NCBI RefSeq assembly: GCF_002101815.1
Contig: NZ_LQPM01000013.1
Coordinates: forward strand, 186,001-250,000
Direction: 5' to 3'
Source: Mycobacterium paraense
Lineage (GTDB): Bacteria > Actinomycetota > Actinomycetes > Mycobacteriales > Mycobacteriaceae
Length of the DNA: 64,000 nt
Shown here: positions 43,275-50,752 of the stretch, in pieces
Layout: the number at the start of each line of letters is the position of its first letter
How positions within the stretch are numbered: the first letter of the stretch is position 1
Made by a program: the position numbers and the translations under genes
Notes under the pieces: model-generated
Told to the model about the DNA's origin: nothing
Seen by the model: the letters and a program-made list of their open reading frames with translations, nothing else
Database searches by the model: none

Positions 43275-43835
43275 TCAGCCCTTTCCCATGATGGCGTCGC
43301 GGGCCCGATCGAGCATCGCCGCGAAGGGTCCGGCGGTCAGGTTGGCCATCTGCGACTCGACGCCGGCGTGCGGCCGGGTGGGCGCGATCGCCTCGGCGAG
43401 CTTGGCGGCGCGGCCCATCCGCTGCAGCTCGTCGTCGCTCAATTGCTCGCCCAGCTTGGCGAACTCGTCGGATTCCTCGTGCTGGGCGTGATCGAGAACG
43501 GCATCCCGCAGCTCGGTGAGATGCCGGGTGAACTCCTCGCTGTCGACGTCGAGCTTCTCCAGCTTCTGCAGGACCGTCTTGGCCTCGTGCTCTTCGGCCA
43601 GTCGCTTGTCGACCACCGCGCCGCCGTCGGCGATCTTCCGCTTGGCCCGCGGGTGAACGACCTCCTCCTCGGCGGTCTCGTGCACGGCCAGCATCCGGCG
43701 AAGTTCGAGGAACGACTTCTCCCGCTCTTTGCCCGAGGCCGACAGCGTGTCGGCGAACAACGACTTGATCTGCTCGTGCTGACTGACAAGGAAGTCGACC
43801 ACATCGGTGGGCGACTTGATGGCGTGCTGCGCCAT
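43275..43835 (-). CDS. Hemerythrin-like HHE domain protein
   Basis: 186 residues. The His/Glu ligands of a di-iron HHE bundle are spread along the first 130 residues: LVSQHEQIKSLF, MLAVHETAEEEVVHP, LAEEHEAKTVLQKLE and VLDHAQHEESDEF. The C-terminal 50 residues (AAKLAEAIAPTRPH...) are an extra helical tail. Mycobacterial hemerythrin-like proteins are linked to oxygen, peroxide or nitric oxide responses and to SigF activity in the literature I recall. The start at ATG 43835 has GGGAGGG in front; an upstream extension to 44060 would cross the promoter and is rejected. Exact SigF-type promoter 66 bases upstream. Confidence 0.9.
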   Translation of the reverse strand: MAQHAIKSPTDVVDFLVSQHEQIKSLFADTLSASGKEREKSFLELRRMLAVHETAEEEVVHPRAKRKIADGGAVVDKRLAEEHEAKTVLQKLEKLDVDSEEFTRHLTELRDAVLDHAQHEESDEFAKLGEQLSDDELQRMGRAAKLAEAIAPTRPHAGVESQMANLTAGPFAAMLDRARDAIMGKG

Positions 43836-43867
43836 GATGTCCCTCCCAAAGCCATTTGGTTTCAATT

Positions 43868-43891
43868 GAGCGCGCGGGCTGTTGCGCGCTC
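43868..43891 (-). other. Hairpin at the predicted 5' end of the hemerythrin mRNA
   Basis: GAGCGCGC (43868-43875) and GCGCGCTC (43884-43891) form an 8-bp stem with an 8-base loop. With the promoter at 43901-43925 the mRNA would begin near 43894, so this stem would be its first structure, a possible stability element. Confidence 0.45.
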
Positions 43892-43900
43892 TCCAGCGGC

Positions 43901-43925
43901 TACCCGGGGGCCCCGGCCACCAAAC
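43901..43925 (-). promoter_or_regulatory. SigF-type promoter for the hemerythrin-like gene
   Basis: Minus strand GTTT (43925-43922), 16 nt, GGGTA (43905-43901), continuing G: exact consensus. Leader about 60 nt. Confidence 0.68.
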
Positions 43926-43953
43926 GGGCCACGCGCTGTGGCCGGAAAAACAC

Positions 43954-43977
43954 GTGTGAGGTGGGCCGATTCGGGTA
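43954..43977 (+). promoter_or_regulatory. Near-match SigF-type promoter for the lipoprotein gene
   Basis: GTGT (43954-43957), 15 nt, GGGTA (43973-43977), continuing A: one mismatch in the -35 box. It is divergent from the hemerythrin promoter; predicted start near 43984, 33 nt before ATG 44017. Confidence 0.42.
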
Positions 43978-44016
43978 ATCATCCGGAAAACGCCCAGGTT
44001 TGAAAGGACGACAGCG

Positions 44017-45051
44017 ATGGGGTGGCGGGTGGCGATGGCCGGCGCTCTGGGCGCCGTCACCGTGGCGGCCGGTTGCGCGACGCCGGGATCGACGCTGGAG
44101 AGCGCGCCGGCGGTGGTGTTGTGGTCGGTCGGGGCGGCCCTGCGCCAGCCCGTGTGGTCCTATCGCACCAACGCCCTGGTCGCCATCACCGACGATCACC
44201 GGCTGGCCGAGGTCAGCCAGGGGGCGCGCCCCGACGACGCGACGACGCGCCTGTCCGCGCCCATGGCGGTGGGCCGCAACCTGCAGATCAGCCAGAAGGA
44301 CGACCGGGTCGTGTTCGTGCCGCAGCCCGAGCGTGGCCGCGTCGCCTCCGTCGACCTCCAAAGCCTGCGCCAGGTCAACGATTTCGACGCCGGCCCGGCC
44401 CCGGCCTACCTGGCCGAAGACGCCGGGATGCGGATATTGCTCGCCCTGTCGGCGGACGGGACGGCGGTCACGCCGGTCGACCAGTACGGCTTCCCTAAGT
44501 TGCCGACGGCGCCCATTCCCGACGATCCCGCGGAGGCCATCGACGGCGCCAACCGCGGGCGAAAGATCGACTACCACGTGTACGCGGCGTCGGGAATCCG
44601 CTATTACGAAGGCTTTACGTCGCCTCCGCAGCAGCGCGGCACGCTGGGCATGGACGTCGCGGTCTCGGCGGGCGACGGCGCCGCGGACACCCGCAACTAC
44701 ATCGCCGGACACGACAGCAGCACGCTGTACGCCGTCGACTCGCGCCGCGGCGGCAGGGGGATGGAGGTGCTGGCCAGCGCCCAATTGCCCGCGCCGATCC
44801 GCGAACTCGGCACCGACGACACCCGGATCTACGCCGCCACCGACCGCGAGGTGGTGGTGCTCGAGACGGCAAGCTTCACCGGCTTTGCGGACCGCAAGAT
44901 CCCGGTGATCCGCGTCATCGACTACCGGTCCGCGCTGCCCGGCGACGCCGCGGGAGCCCACCCGTCGGGCATGGCCATCGGGCCGCACCGCGTCTATCTC
45001 ACGCTGGCCGGCGCGCCCTACGTGATCAGCGTCGCCAAGCCGCATCTGTGA
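44017..45051 (+). CDS. Lipoprotein with predicted beta-propeller-like repeats
   Basis: 344 residues. The N-terminus (MGWRVAMAGALGAVTVAAGC) is a lipoprotein signal with the modified Cys at residue 20. The rest consists of repeated beta-strand segments with the rhythm of a propeller or quinoprotein-like surface protein: VVFVPQPERGRVASVDLQSL, STLYAVDSRRGG, IYAATDREVVVLE and the last PHRVYLTLAGAPYVISV. No catalytic motif is recognised. GAAAGGA lies upstream of the ATG. The small gene at 45078 follows after 26 bases, so the two may be co-transcribed. It is probably anchored in the envelope; function unknown. Confidence 0.78.
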   Translation: MGWRVAMAGALGAVTVAAGCATPGSTLESAPAVVLWSVGAALRQPVWSYRTNALVAITDDHRLAEVSQGARPDDATTRLSAPMAVGRNLQISQKDDRVVFVPQPERGRVASVDLQSLRQVNDFDAGPAPAYLAEDAGMRILLALSADGTAVTPVDQYGFPKLPTAPIPDDPAEAIDGANRGRKIDYHVYAASGIRYYEGFTSPPQQRGTLGMDVAVSAGDGAADTRNYIAGHDSSTLYAVDSRRGGRGMEVLASAQLPAPIRELGTDDTRIYAATDREVVVLETASFTGFADRKIPVIRVIDYRSALPGDAAGAHPSGMAIGPHRVYLTLAGAPYVISVAKPHL

Positions 45052-45077
45052 GCGTCTGCGAGGGTTAGGAGAAACCG

Positions 45078-45437
45078 ATGAGCGCAACACAAAACCCCAC
45101 CCGCGCGGCGATCGACATCGACAACGACGTCGAACTGATCACCCAACAGATCAAGGCGCTCAAGGAACTTGCCCAACAGGACGACGCCGAGGCGATCAGC
45201 GAAGGACAACGCTACGACTTCAGCATCAGGTGGGGCACGGTGCTGGCGGGTCGGCTGCGCCGGCTGGTGCACTACAGCTCGCTGGGCCGGCTCAACGAGG
45301 CGGACGAGCGCCGGTTTCACGCGTTGCGCGACGAATTGCGCACGCTGTCGCACCTGATCGATCGATTCCGGCTCGCCCAGCCCGATTTCACCGACCGCCC
45401 GCCCGCCAGGGCGAAACGCTTCCGTCCCCGTCGCTGA
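45078..45437 (+). CDS. Hypothetical protein, helical
   Basis: 119 residues, soluble, with a long helix (ELITQQIKALKELAQQDDAEA) and a second helical part (LNEADERRFHALRDELRTLSHLID), ending in a basic tail (RAKRFRPRR). I do not recognise the family. A good TTAGGAGAAA ribosome site precedes ATG 45078. Its 3' end overlaps the convergent zinc-ribbon gene by 50 bases. Confidence 0.7.
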   Translation: MSATQNPTRAAIDIDNDVELITQQIKALKELAQQDDAEAISEGQRYDFSIRWGTVLAGRLRRLVHYSSLGRLNEADERRFHALRDELRTLSHLIDRFRLAQPDFTDRPPARAKRFRPRR

Positions 45438-45699
45438 GGAAATCCCTCTCCGCCAACACGATTCCGGCCCGCGGCTTCGCGCAGTCCGGGTTGCGACAGG
45501 TCAGCCCGACCATGTAGGCGTCGGAATCCTCGTCGAGGAACAAAAAGCCGAGATACAGGGCGTCGCCGACGTCGAAGTCCGTCGCCCCGCAGCATTCGCA
45601 GTGCCCACCCTTGGCCGCGATCTGCGCCGACACCCGGTCGCGGGCCGCCGGGTACAGGGCGATCAGCTCCGGGCGCACCAGGGTGTCGTCGTCACTCAT
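45388..45699 (-). CDS. Small zinc-ribbon-like hypothetical protein
   Basis: 103 residues. Cysteine pairs CECC (about residue 36) and C-x4-C in GLTCRNPDCAKPR flank YLGFLFLDEDSDAYMVGL, suggesting one bound zinc ion. No family recognised. The ATG at 45699 lies one base beyond the stop of the cytochrome b/Mo gene, so it is probably the last gene of that operon and may serve its assembly (inference). It overlaps the convergent gene at 45078-45437. Confidence 0.7.
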   Translation of the reverse strand: MSDDDTLVRPELIALYPAARDRVSAQIAAKGGHCECCGATDFDVGDALYLGFLFLDEDSDAYMVGLTCRNPDCAKPRAGIVLAERDFLSDGDGSVSPWRAGGR

Positions 45700-45700
45700 G

Positions 45701-47197
45701 TCAGATCTCCACGTCCTTGTCGTAGTGGACGTTGTCCTCCCGCCAGCCGCCCAGGCCGTACCCGATGCCGCGGTGGTCGTCGATGAACTCGATCTGGTTG
45801 ATCCACTTGGCCATCTTGAAGCCGACCTGCGTCTCGACCCGCAGCCGCAGCGGCGCACCGTGCTTGATCGGCAACGGTTTTCCGTTCATCTCGTACGCCA
45901 GGATGGTCTGCGGCTTGTAGGCCAGTTCGAGATCCATCACCTCGTAGAACTGCCCCTCCCCCTCGGCGCTGGGTTCGTCGCGCCCGGTGTCCTGCATCGT
46001 CAGGAAGCACACGTAGCGCGCCTGCGGCAGCGGGCGCACCAGGTCCGCCAGCGCGGCCAGCGGCAGCCCCGTCCATTCGCCGATGCTCGACCAGCCCTGG
46101 ACGCAGTTGTGCAGCACCCGCTGGCTTTGGGCGTCGGCCAGCGCGCGCAGCGCGGCGAGGTCCAGCGTCACCGGCTCTTCGACGAGCCCACCGACGCGCA
46201 GCCGCCAGTCGACGAAGTTGTGCACCGCCATCACCTTGTACTCGGCCGAGCACGGCGGCTTGCCGTTGACGCGGTGTTCTTCCGACAGCATCCGTTCCGG
46301 ATAGTCCTGTCGCGAGTCCAGGGGGCGCAGCAGGAGCAGCCGGGCCCGCGTGATGACGGCGCCGAGGATGCGGCGGACCTGGACCGGCCGGCGCAGGCTC
46401 CACACCGTGGCGGCGACGTGAATGGCGACGATCGCGCCGATGATCACGAACGACAACACGGTGCCCAGGGTGACGTTGCGGACCGAGCCCAGGATCATCG
46501 AGGAGTTGAGCTGGCCCCAGCCCCAGAAGAAGACCATCGACACGTGGATCGCGATGAAGACCAAGAACGCGACCAGCCCGAGAAAGTGCAGGCTGCGCGC
46601 GGATTGCCGCCCGCCGAAGGCCCGCACGAACCAGGGGAAGCGGGCCTCGATCGCCGGGGACTGCGCCGCGCCGGTGAGGATTTGGAACGGCGCCAGCAGG
46701 AAGATGACGCCCGCGTAGGTCAGCTTCTGGATGGCGTCCAGCGGTTCGTTGGGCAGCAGCGGGGGCAGGTTGAACGTCATGTAGGTCAGGACGTCGTTGC
46801 CGGCCTCCACGAACGTCGCCCACGACTGGGGCCAGTACCGGTGCCACTGGCCCGTAGCGAACAGCAGGATGTAGTACGACAGCCCGACCAGGACCCAGCC
46901 GATCACCGAGATGAAGTGCCAGTGCCGCCCCATGCCGAGCTTCTTGTGACCGGGCAGCGCCACCAGCGGGCTGTAGTCCTCCTCCTCGTCGAGGGTGTCG
47001 AAGAGCTTGTCGGTCGGCATCGTCTTGGTGGTGAAGCGCGCCCACTCGGTGCCGGGCTTGCTGTCCTCACGCCAATACAGCTTGGGGTGGGTGGACAGGA
47101 TCTCGATGCCGCTGCGCAGCAACAACGTCAGAAACAGGACGTTGAGCCAGTGGTCGATGCGCAGCCATGCCGGGTAGTCGAGCACGATCTCGGTCAT
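45701..47197 (-). CDS. Membrane cytochrome b fused to a sulfite-oxidase-type molybdopterin domain
   Basis: 498 residues. Residues 1-290 have five hydrophobic segments with histidines suited to heme b: IDHWLNVLFLTLLLRSGIEI, HWHFISVIGWVLVGL, YAGVIFLLAPFQIL, LHFLGLVAFLVFIAIH and FVIIGAIVAIHVAAT. From about 300 on is the sulfite-oxidase-like Mo-cofactor domain with VHNFVDWRLRVGGLV, the cysteine ligand in RVLHNCVQGWSSIGEW, and ETQVGFKMAKWINQIEFID. One chain thus combines the membrane anchor of YedZ type and the catalytic part of YedY type, but on the same side as far as sequence shows. Substrate unknown. It forms a unit with the membrane protein upstream (15-base gap) and the zinc-ribbon gene downstream. 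Confidence 0.87.
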   Translation of the reverse strand: MTEIVLDYPAWLRIDHWLNVLFLTLLLRSGIEILSTHPKLYWREDSKPGTEWARFTTKTMPTDKLFDTLDEEEDYSPLVALPGHKKLGMGRHWHFISVIGWVLVGLSYYILLFATGQWHRYWPQSWATFVEAGNDVLTYMTFNLPPLLPNEPLDAIQKLTYAGVIFLLAPFQILTGAAQSPAIEARFPWFVRAFGGRQSARSLHFLGLVAFLVFIAIHVSMVFFWGWGQLNSSMILGSVRNVTLGTVLSFVIIGAIVAIHVAATVWSLRRPVQVRRILGAVITRARLLLLRPLDSRQDYPERMLSEEHRVNGKPPCSAEYKVMAVHNFVDWRLRVGGLVEEPVTLDLAALRALADAQSQRVLHNCVQGWSSIGEWTGLPLAALADLVRPLPQARYVCFLTMQDTGRDEPSAEGEGQFYEVMDLELAYKPQTILAYEMNGKPLPIKHGAPLRLRVETQVGFKMAKWINQIEFIDDHRGIGYGLGGWREDNVHYDKDVEI

Positions 47198-47212
47198 TTA
47201 ATGCCCCCCCGC

Positions 47213-47671
47213 TCAATCCTCCCAGTGCTGCCGCCGCGGGTGGGCGACGTTGATGCCCAGCAGCACCGACCCGTGCAGTCCGATGAAGGCGCCCGCGAAC
47301 GCGAGCGCGAACGTCGCCGGCGCGACGTCCCACCGCCCGGTGACGGTGGTCATGCCGGGCAGGCTGGCGATCCGCGTGGCGACGTCAACGCAGAGAATGA
47401 TCACCGAGAGCAGGCTGCCGAGAAACCAACCCGCTTGTGTCACAGCGGGATTGCGACCGAAGCCCATGCTGGCGGCGGCCAGCAGGCACGCCGCCATCAC
47501 CACGACGGCGTACACCACGAAGGCCGCCGGCAGGCCGTCCTGCTCGGCCACCACGTACATCAGGTAGCCGTGCAGGCCGGCGATGCCGGCGAGCAGGACG
47601 GCGCCCAAACCCGTTACGAGCCTGGGTAAGTCGAAGGCGACGTAGCCGCCGAGGGACAATATTCGAAACAT
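47213..47671 (-). CDS. Four-helix membrane protein
   Basis: About 152 residues with four predicted membrane helices: LVTGLGAVLLAGIAGLHGYL, FVVYAVVVMAACLLAAA, AGWFLGSLLSVIILCVDVAT and FALAFAGAFIGLHGSVLLGI. Family not recognised. The start at ATG 47671 follows AGCAGG and lies about 52 bases after the transcript start predicted from the exact SigF-type promoter; the longer frame to 47743 would begin upstream of that start and is therefore unlikely. It is probably the first gene of the operon with the cytochrome b/Mo protein, perhaps as a membrane partner. Confidence 0.75.
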   Translation of the reverse strand: MFRILSLGGYVAFDLPRLVTGLGAVLLAGIAGLHGYLMYVVAEQDGLPAAFVVYAVVVMAACLLAAASMGFGRNPAVTQAGWFLGSLLSVIILCVDVATRIASLPGMTTVTGRWDVAPATFALAFAGAFIGLHGSVLLGINVAHPRRQHWED

Positions 47672-47729
47672 CCTGCTGCGGTGCCAGTTTTCTGGCCACG
47701 ACTCGACGAGAAAACCCACATCGCGCGCG

Positions 47730-47753
47730 TACCCGATGCCCAATTCTTCAAAC
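47730..47753 (-). promoter_or_regulatory. SigF-type promoter for the cytochrome b/Mo operon
   Basis: Minus strand GTTT (47753-47750), 15 nt, GGGTA (47734-47730), continuing C: exact consensus. Predicted start near 47723. Confidence 0.68.
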
Positions 47754-47834
47754 GTCGCCTTGTAGGAACTGCCGTTTTCGTTTCCGACGGACTACATTCG
47801 CGGCAGGGTCGCAGGCTAAGGAGGAGGCCGCCGC

Positions 47835-48839
47835 GTGAATCCTCAGGATCCGCTCGGGTATGGCCCGTACGGCCCGTTCAGTTACGACCCGCTCGGCCGC
47901 GTGCCGCCGGCGCCGCCGCCGGTGGAGCTGCCACCCGTCCCCGCGCCACCGCCGCCGTCGTCCCGCCCGCCCGTCAACACGCTGGCGACGCAATCGCTGG
48001 TGTTCGCGTTCCTCTCCCCGCCCGTCGGCGCGGTCCTGGGACACCTGGCGCTGGCACGCATCCGCCGCACCGGCGAGCCCGGCCGAAGCCGCGCGCTGGC
48101 GGGGGTGGTGCTGTCGTATGCGTTCGTCACCCTGGTGGTGCTCGCGCTGCTCGGCTGGGCCGCCCTGGCCGCGTTTCGGTCCGGCCCGGCCCCGACGGCG
48201 GCACCGGCCACCACGGCCGCGGCGCCGCCGGGTCCCACGGTCGCCCCGGGCGGCGTGGCCACGCTGTTGCCCAGCGTCGGCGACCTGAAGACCATCACCG
48301 ATGACCAGAACCTCGAGGCCGGCCAGACGTGGGACCATCCGGCCCGCTCCGACCGGGAGGGCACCATCGACCGTCCGGAGTGCTGGGGCGCCATCGCCCC
48401 GGGGACCCCGGACGCGTACAGCGTCGACGCCCTGTTCGGCTACCACGCCGCCGAATTCTCCGACACCCGCAGCCTGCTGAAGTCGGTCCAGGTGATCGAC
48501 GCCGCGGCGGCGTTTCGCGACGGGCCGGCGGCCCAGTCGCAACTGCAGAAGCTGCAGGACGGGTGGCGGCAGTGCGGCGGGACGACCGTGAGCGTGACGA
48601 TCCCCGAGGCCGGCGCCATTCCGTTCGCGGTGAGCCCGCCGGCCGATGCCGGCAACGGGATCACCACGCTGGGGCTGACCCCCAAGGGGCTGCAGGTGCG
48701 CTCCGCCCGCGCGATCGCGGCCAAGGCCAACGTCGTCGTCGACCTCTACGTGTCCTACAGCGGCACCACCGACGCCGACCGCCCCCGCACCACGGCCGTG
48801 AGCATCGCCAACTTCGTGCTCAACAAGATCCCCGGCTGA
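47835..48839 (+). CDS. PknH-type sensor-domain membrane protein with proline-rich N-terminus
   Basis: 334 residues. A Pro/Gly/Tyr-rich cytoplasmic start (about 1-47) is followed by a DUF4190-like hairpin of hydrophobic segments (VFAFLSPPVGAVLGHLAL and LAGVVLSYAFVTLVVLALLG), an Ala/Pro/Thr linker, and an extracellular domain with paired cysteines (RPECWGAIAPG and WRQCGGTTVS) as in the PknH C-terminal sensor. It should sense an envelope signal or ligand, but no kinase domain is present. AAGGAGGAGG precedes the GTG start. Confidence 0.83.
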   Translation: MNPQDPLGYGPYGPFSYDPLGRVPPAPPPVELPPVPAPPPPSSRPPVNTLATQSLVFAFLSPPVGAVLGHLALARIRRTGEPGRSRALAGVVLSYAFVTLVVLALLGWAALAAFRSGPAPTAAPATTAAAPPGPTVAPGGVATLLPSVGDLKTITDDQNLEAGQTWDHPARSDREGTIDRPECWGAIAPGTPDAYSVDALFGYHAAEFSDTRSLLKSVQVIDAAAAFRDGPAAQSQLQKLQDGWRQCGGTTVSVTIPEAGAIPFAVSPPADAGNGITTLGLTPKGLQVRSARAIAAKANVVVDLYVSYSGTTDADRPRTTAVSIANFVLNKIPG

Positions 48840-48862
48840 GGCGCCCCAGTAGGGTGGGCCCC

Positions 48863-49834
48863 ATGAAATATCTGGACGTCGACGGGGTCGGCCGGGTCAG
48901 CCGAATCGGCCTGGGCACCTGGCAGTTCGGGTCGCGGGAGTGGGGCTACGGGGAGGGTTACGCCTCCGGCGCCGCGCGCGACATCGTCCGCCGGGCCCGC
49001 GCCCTGGGGGTCACGCTGTTCGACACCGCCGAGGTGTACGGCCTGGGCAAGAGCGAGCGGATCCTCGGCGAGGCGCTCGGCGACGAGCGCGCCGAGGTCG
49101 CGGTGGCCAGCAAGGTCTTCCCGGTGGCCCCGTTCCCCGCGGTGGTCAAGCAGCGCGAGCGCGCCAGCGCGCGCCGGCTGGGTCTGGACCGCATCCCGCT
49201 CTACCAGATCCATCAACCCAACCCCGTGGTGCCGGACTCGGTGATCATGCCGGGGATGCGCGAGTTGCTCGACGGCGGAAAGATCGGCGCGGCCGGCGTC
49301 TCGAACTACTCGCTGGCGCGCTGGCGCAAGGCCGACGCGGCGCTGGGGCGGCCGGTGATCAGCAACCAGGTGCATTTCTCGCTCGCCCATGCCGGCGCGG
49401 TCGAGGACCTGGTGCCCTTCGCCGAGCGCGAGAACCGCATCGTGATCGCCTACAGCCCGCTGGCCCAGGGGCTGCTGGGCGGCAAGTACGGCCTGGACAA
49501 CCGCCCCGGTGGGGTGCGGGCGGTGAACCCGCTGTTCGGGACCGAGAATCTGCGCCGCATCGAGCCGCTGCTGCAGACGCTGCGCGACGTCGCCGCCACG
49601 GTCGGGGCCAAGCCGGCGCAGGTGGCGCTGGCCTGGCTGATCCACCTTCCGGGCGTCGTCGCCATTCCCGGCGCGTCGAGCGTCGAGCAACTCGAGTTCA
49701 ACGTCGCGGCCGCCGACATCGAGCTGCCCGCGGATTCCCGCGACGCGCTCACCGACGCCGCGCGCGCCTTCCGGCCCGCGTCGGCCGGCCGCTTCCTGAC
49801 CGACCTGGTCCGGGAGAAGTTAGGCCTGCGCTGA
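48863..49834 (+). CDS. Aldo/keto reductase
   Basis: 323 residues. The catalytic tetrad is visible: Asp and Tyr in FDTAEVYGLGKSE, Lys in VASKVFPVAP and His in LYQIHQPN. The C-terminal cofactor site has IPGASSVEQLEFN for NADPH. It reduces aldehydes or ketones, substrate unknown. ATG 48863 is preceded by AGGGTGGG; the frame runs open upstream in the previous gene's shadow. It follows the PknH-type gene after 23 bases and is convergent with the SDR at 49881. Confidence 0.88.
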   Translation: MKYLDVDGVGRVSRIGLGTWQFGSREWGYGEGYASGAARDIVRRARALGVTLFDTAEVYGLGKSERILGEALGDERAEVAVASKVFPVAPFPAVVKQRERASARRLGLDRIPLYQIHQPNPVVPDSVIMPGMRELLDGGKIGAAGVSNYSLARWRKADAALGRPVISNQVHFSLAHAGAVEDLVPFAERENRIVIAYSPLAQGLLGGKYGLDNRPGGVRAVNPLFGTENLRRIEPLLQTLRDVAATVGAKPAQVALAWLIHLPGVVAIPGASSVEQLEFNVAAADIELPADSRDALTDAARAFRPASAGRFLTDLVREKLGLR

Positions 49835-49880
49835 CGGCGGCGACCCGCCACGCCCGGCTAAGCCGCGCTTGCGATCGCCG

Positions 49881-50660
49881 CTAGGACTGGGCGGCGTCCG
49901 CGAACGCCGCGGGGGCGGCGGGCGCGCCCCGGGCGACCACGACCGGCATCGACGTCGAGGAGTTGGTGCGCAGGATGGTGTGGACCACGTCGATGAGGTC
50001 CTCGACGGGCATCAGCTTGCCGGGCATGCAGCCGCGGGAGGCCCAAAGCGGGGCGGCCTGCATGGCGAGGTCCATGTCCCAGCCGATGTTCATGCCCGTC
50101 TGGCCGTCGCCCTCGCCGCCCGCGCATTCGCCCACGATCAGGTTGGTGAAGCCGACGTCGGGGTGTTCGGCCCGCCATGCCTCGACGAGCCGCTCGAGGG
50201 CCGCCTTGCTGACGCCGTACGCGCCGAGCCCCGGCCAGGGCGGCCCGAAGGTGCCGGCGTCGGAGGCCAGGTAGACCACCTTCCCCGCCGACTCGGTTAG
50301 GTGCGGCATCGCCGCCGCCGTCACCAGCGCGGCGCCGATCACGTTGGTGTCGAAGACGCGCCGCCAGGTGTCGGCGTCGGTGTCGACCATGCGCACGAGC
50401 GGGCCGATGGCCGGCGTGTACACCAGGTTGTCGATCCCGCCGAGCGCCGCCGCGGCGGCGGCGATCGCCGATCGGCACGACGCCTCGTCGGTGACGTCGC
50501 ATTCGATGGCGACCGCGCCCGATCCCGCCTCCTGAGCGGCGGCCTCGATGCGCTCGCGGCGCCGCGCGAGCAGGGCGACCTGATCGCCGCGCTGCGCCAG
50601 CCCGACGCTTATGCATCGCCCGAGTCCGCTCGAGGCGCCGACCACCACTGTCCTTGACAT
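49881..50660 (-). CDS. Short-chain dehydrogenase/reductase
   Basis: 259 residues from ATG 50660 (AGGAGAGGG upstream). VVVGASSGLGRCISVGLAQRG is the cofactor site; LVYTPAIGPL, VVYLASDAG with Ser, and AYGVSKAALERLVEAW with Tyr-x-x-x-Lys follow. The residues after the active site (LIVGECAGGEGDGQTG) differ from common SDRs. It probably oxidises or reduces an alcohol/ketone with NADP(H). It sits 92 bases downstream of glgX on the same strand, with its own SigA-like promoter in between. Confidence 0.85.
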   Translation of the reverse strand: MSRTVVVGASSGLGRCISVGLAQRGDQVALLARRRERIEAAAQEAGSGAVAIECDVTDEASCRSAIAAAAAALGGIDNLVYTPAIGPLVRMVDTDADTWRRVFDTNVIGAALVTAAAMPHLTESAGKVVYLASDAGTFGPPWPGLGAYGVSKAALERLVEAWRAEHPDVGFTNLIVGECAGGEGDGQTGMNIGWDMDLAMQAAPLWASRGCMPGKLMPVEDLIDVVHTILRTNSSTSMPVVVARGAPAAPAAFADAAQS

Positions 50661-50718
50661 ATTTGCCCTCTCCTGTAACGAGCCCGCTGCAGGCACAGCG
50701 TATCGACCGGGGGCCGGC

Positions 50719-50747
50719 TACGTAACGTTCGGGCGGAATTCTGTCAA
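50719..50747 (-). promoter_or_regulatory. SigA-like promoter for the SDR at 49881
   Basis: Minus strand TTGACA (50747-50742), 17 nt, TACGTA (50724-50719). The -35 box and spacing are consensus and the -10 box is fair. Predicted start around 50712, about 50 nt before the ATG. Confidence 0.42.
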
Positions 50748-50752
50748 CCGGC

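Noticed and set aside
43836..44060. N-terminal extension of the hemerythrin-like protein
   Set aside because: It would cross the exact SigF-type promoter and 5' hairpin; ATG 43835 has a strong ribosome site.
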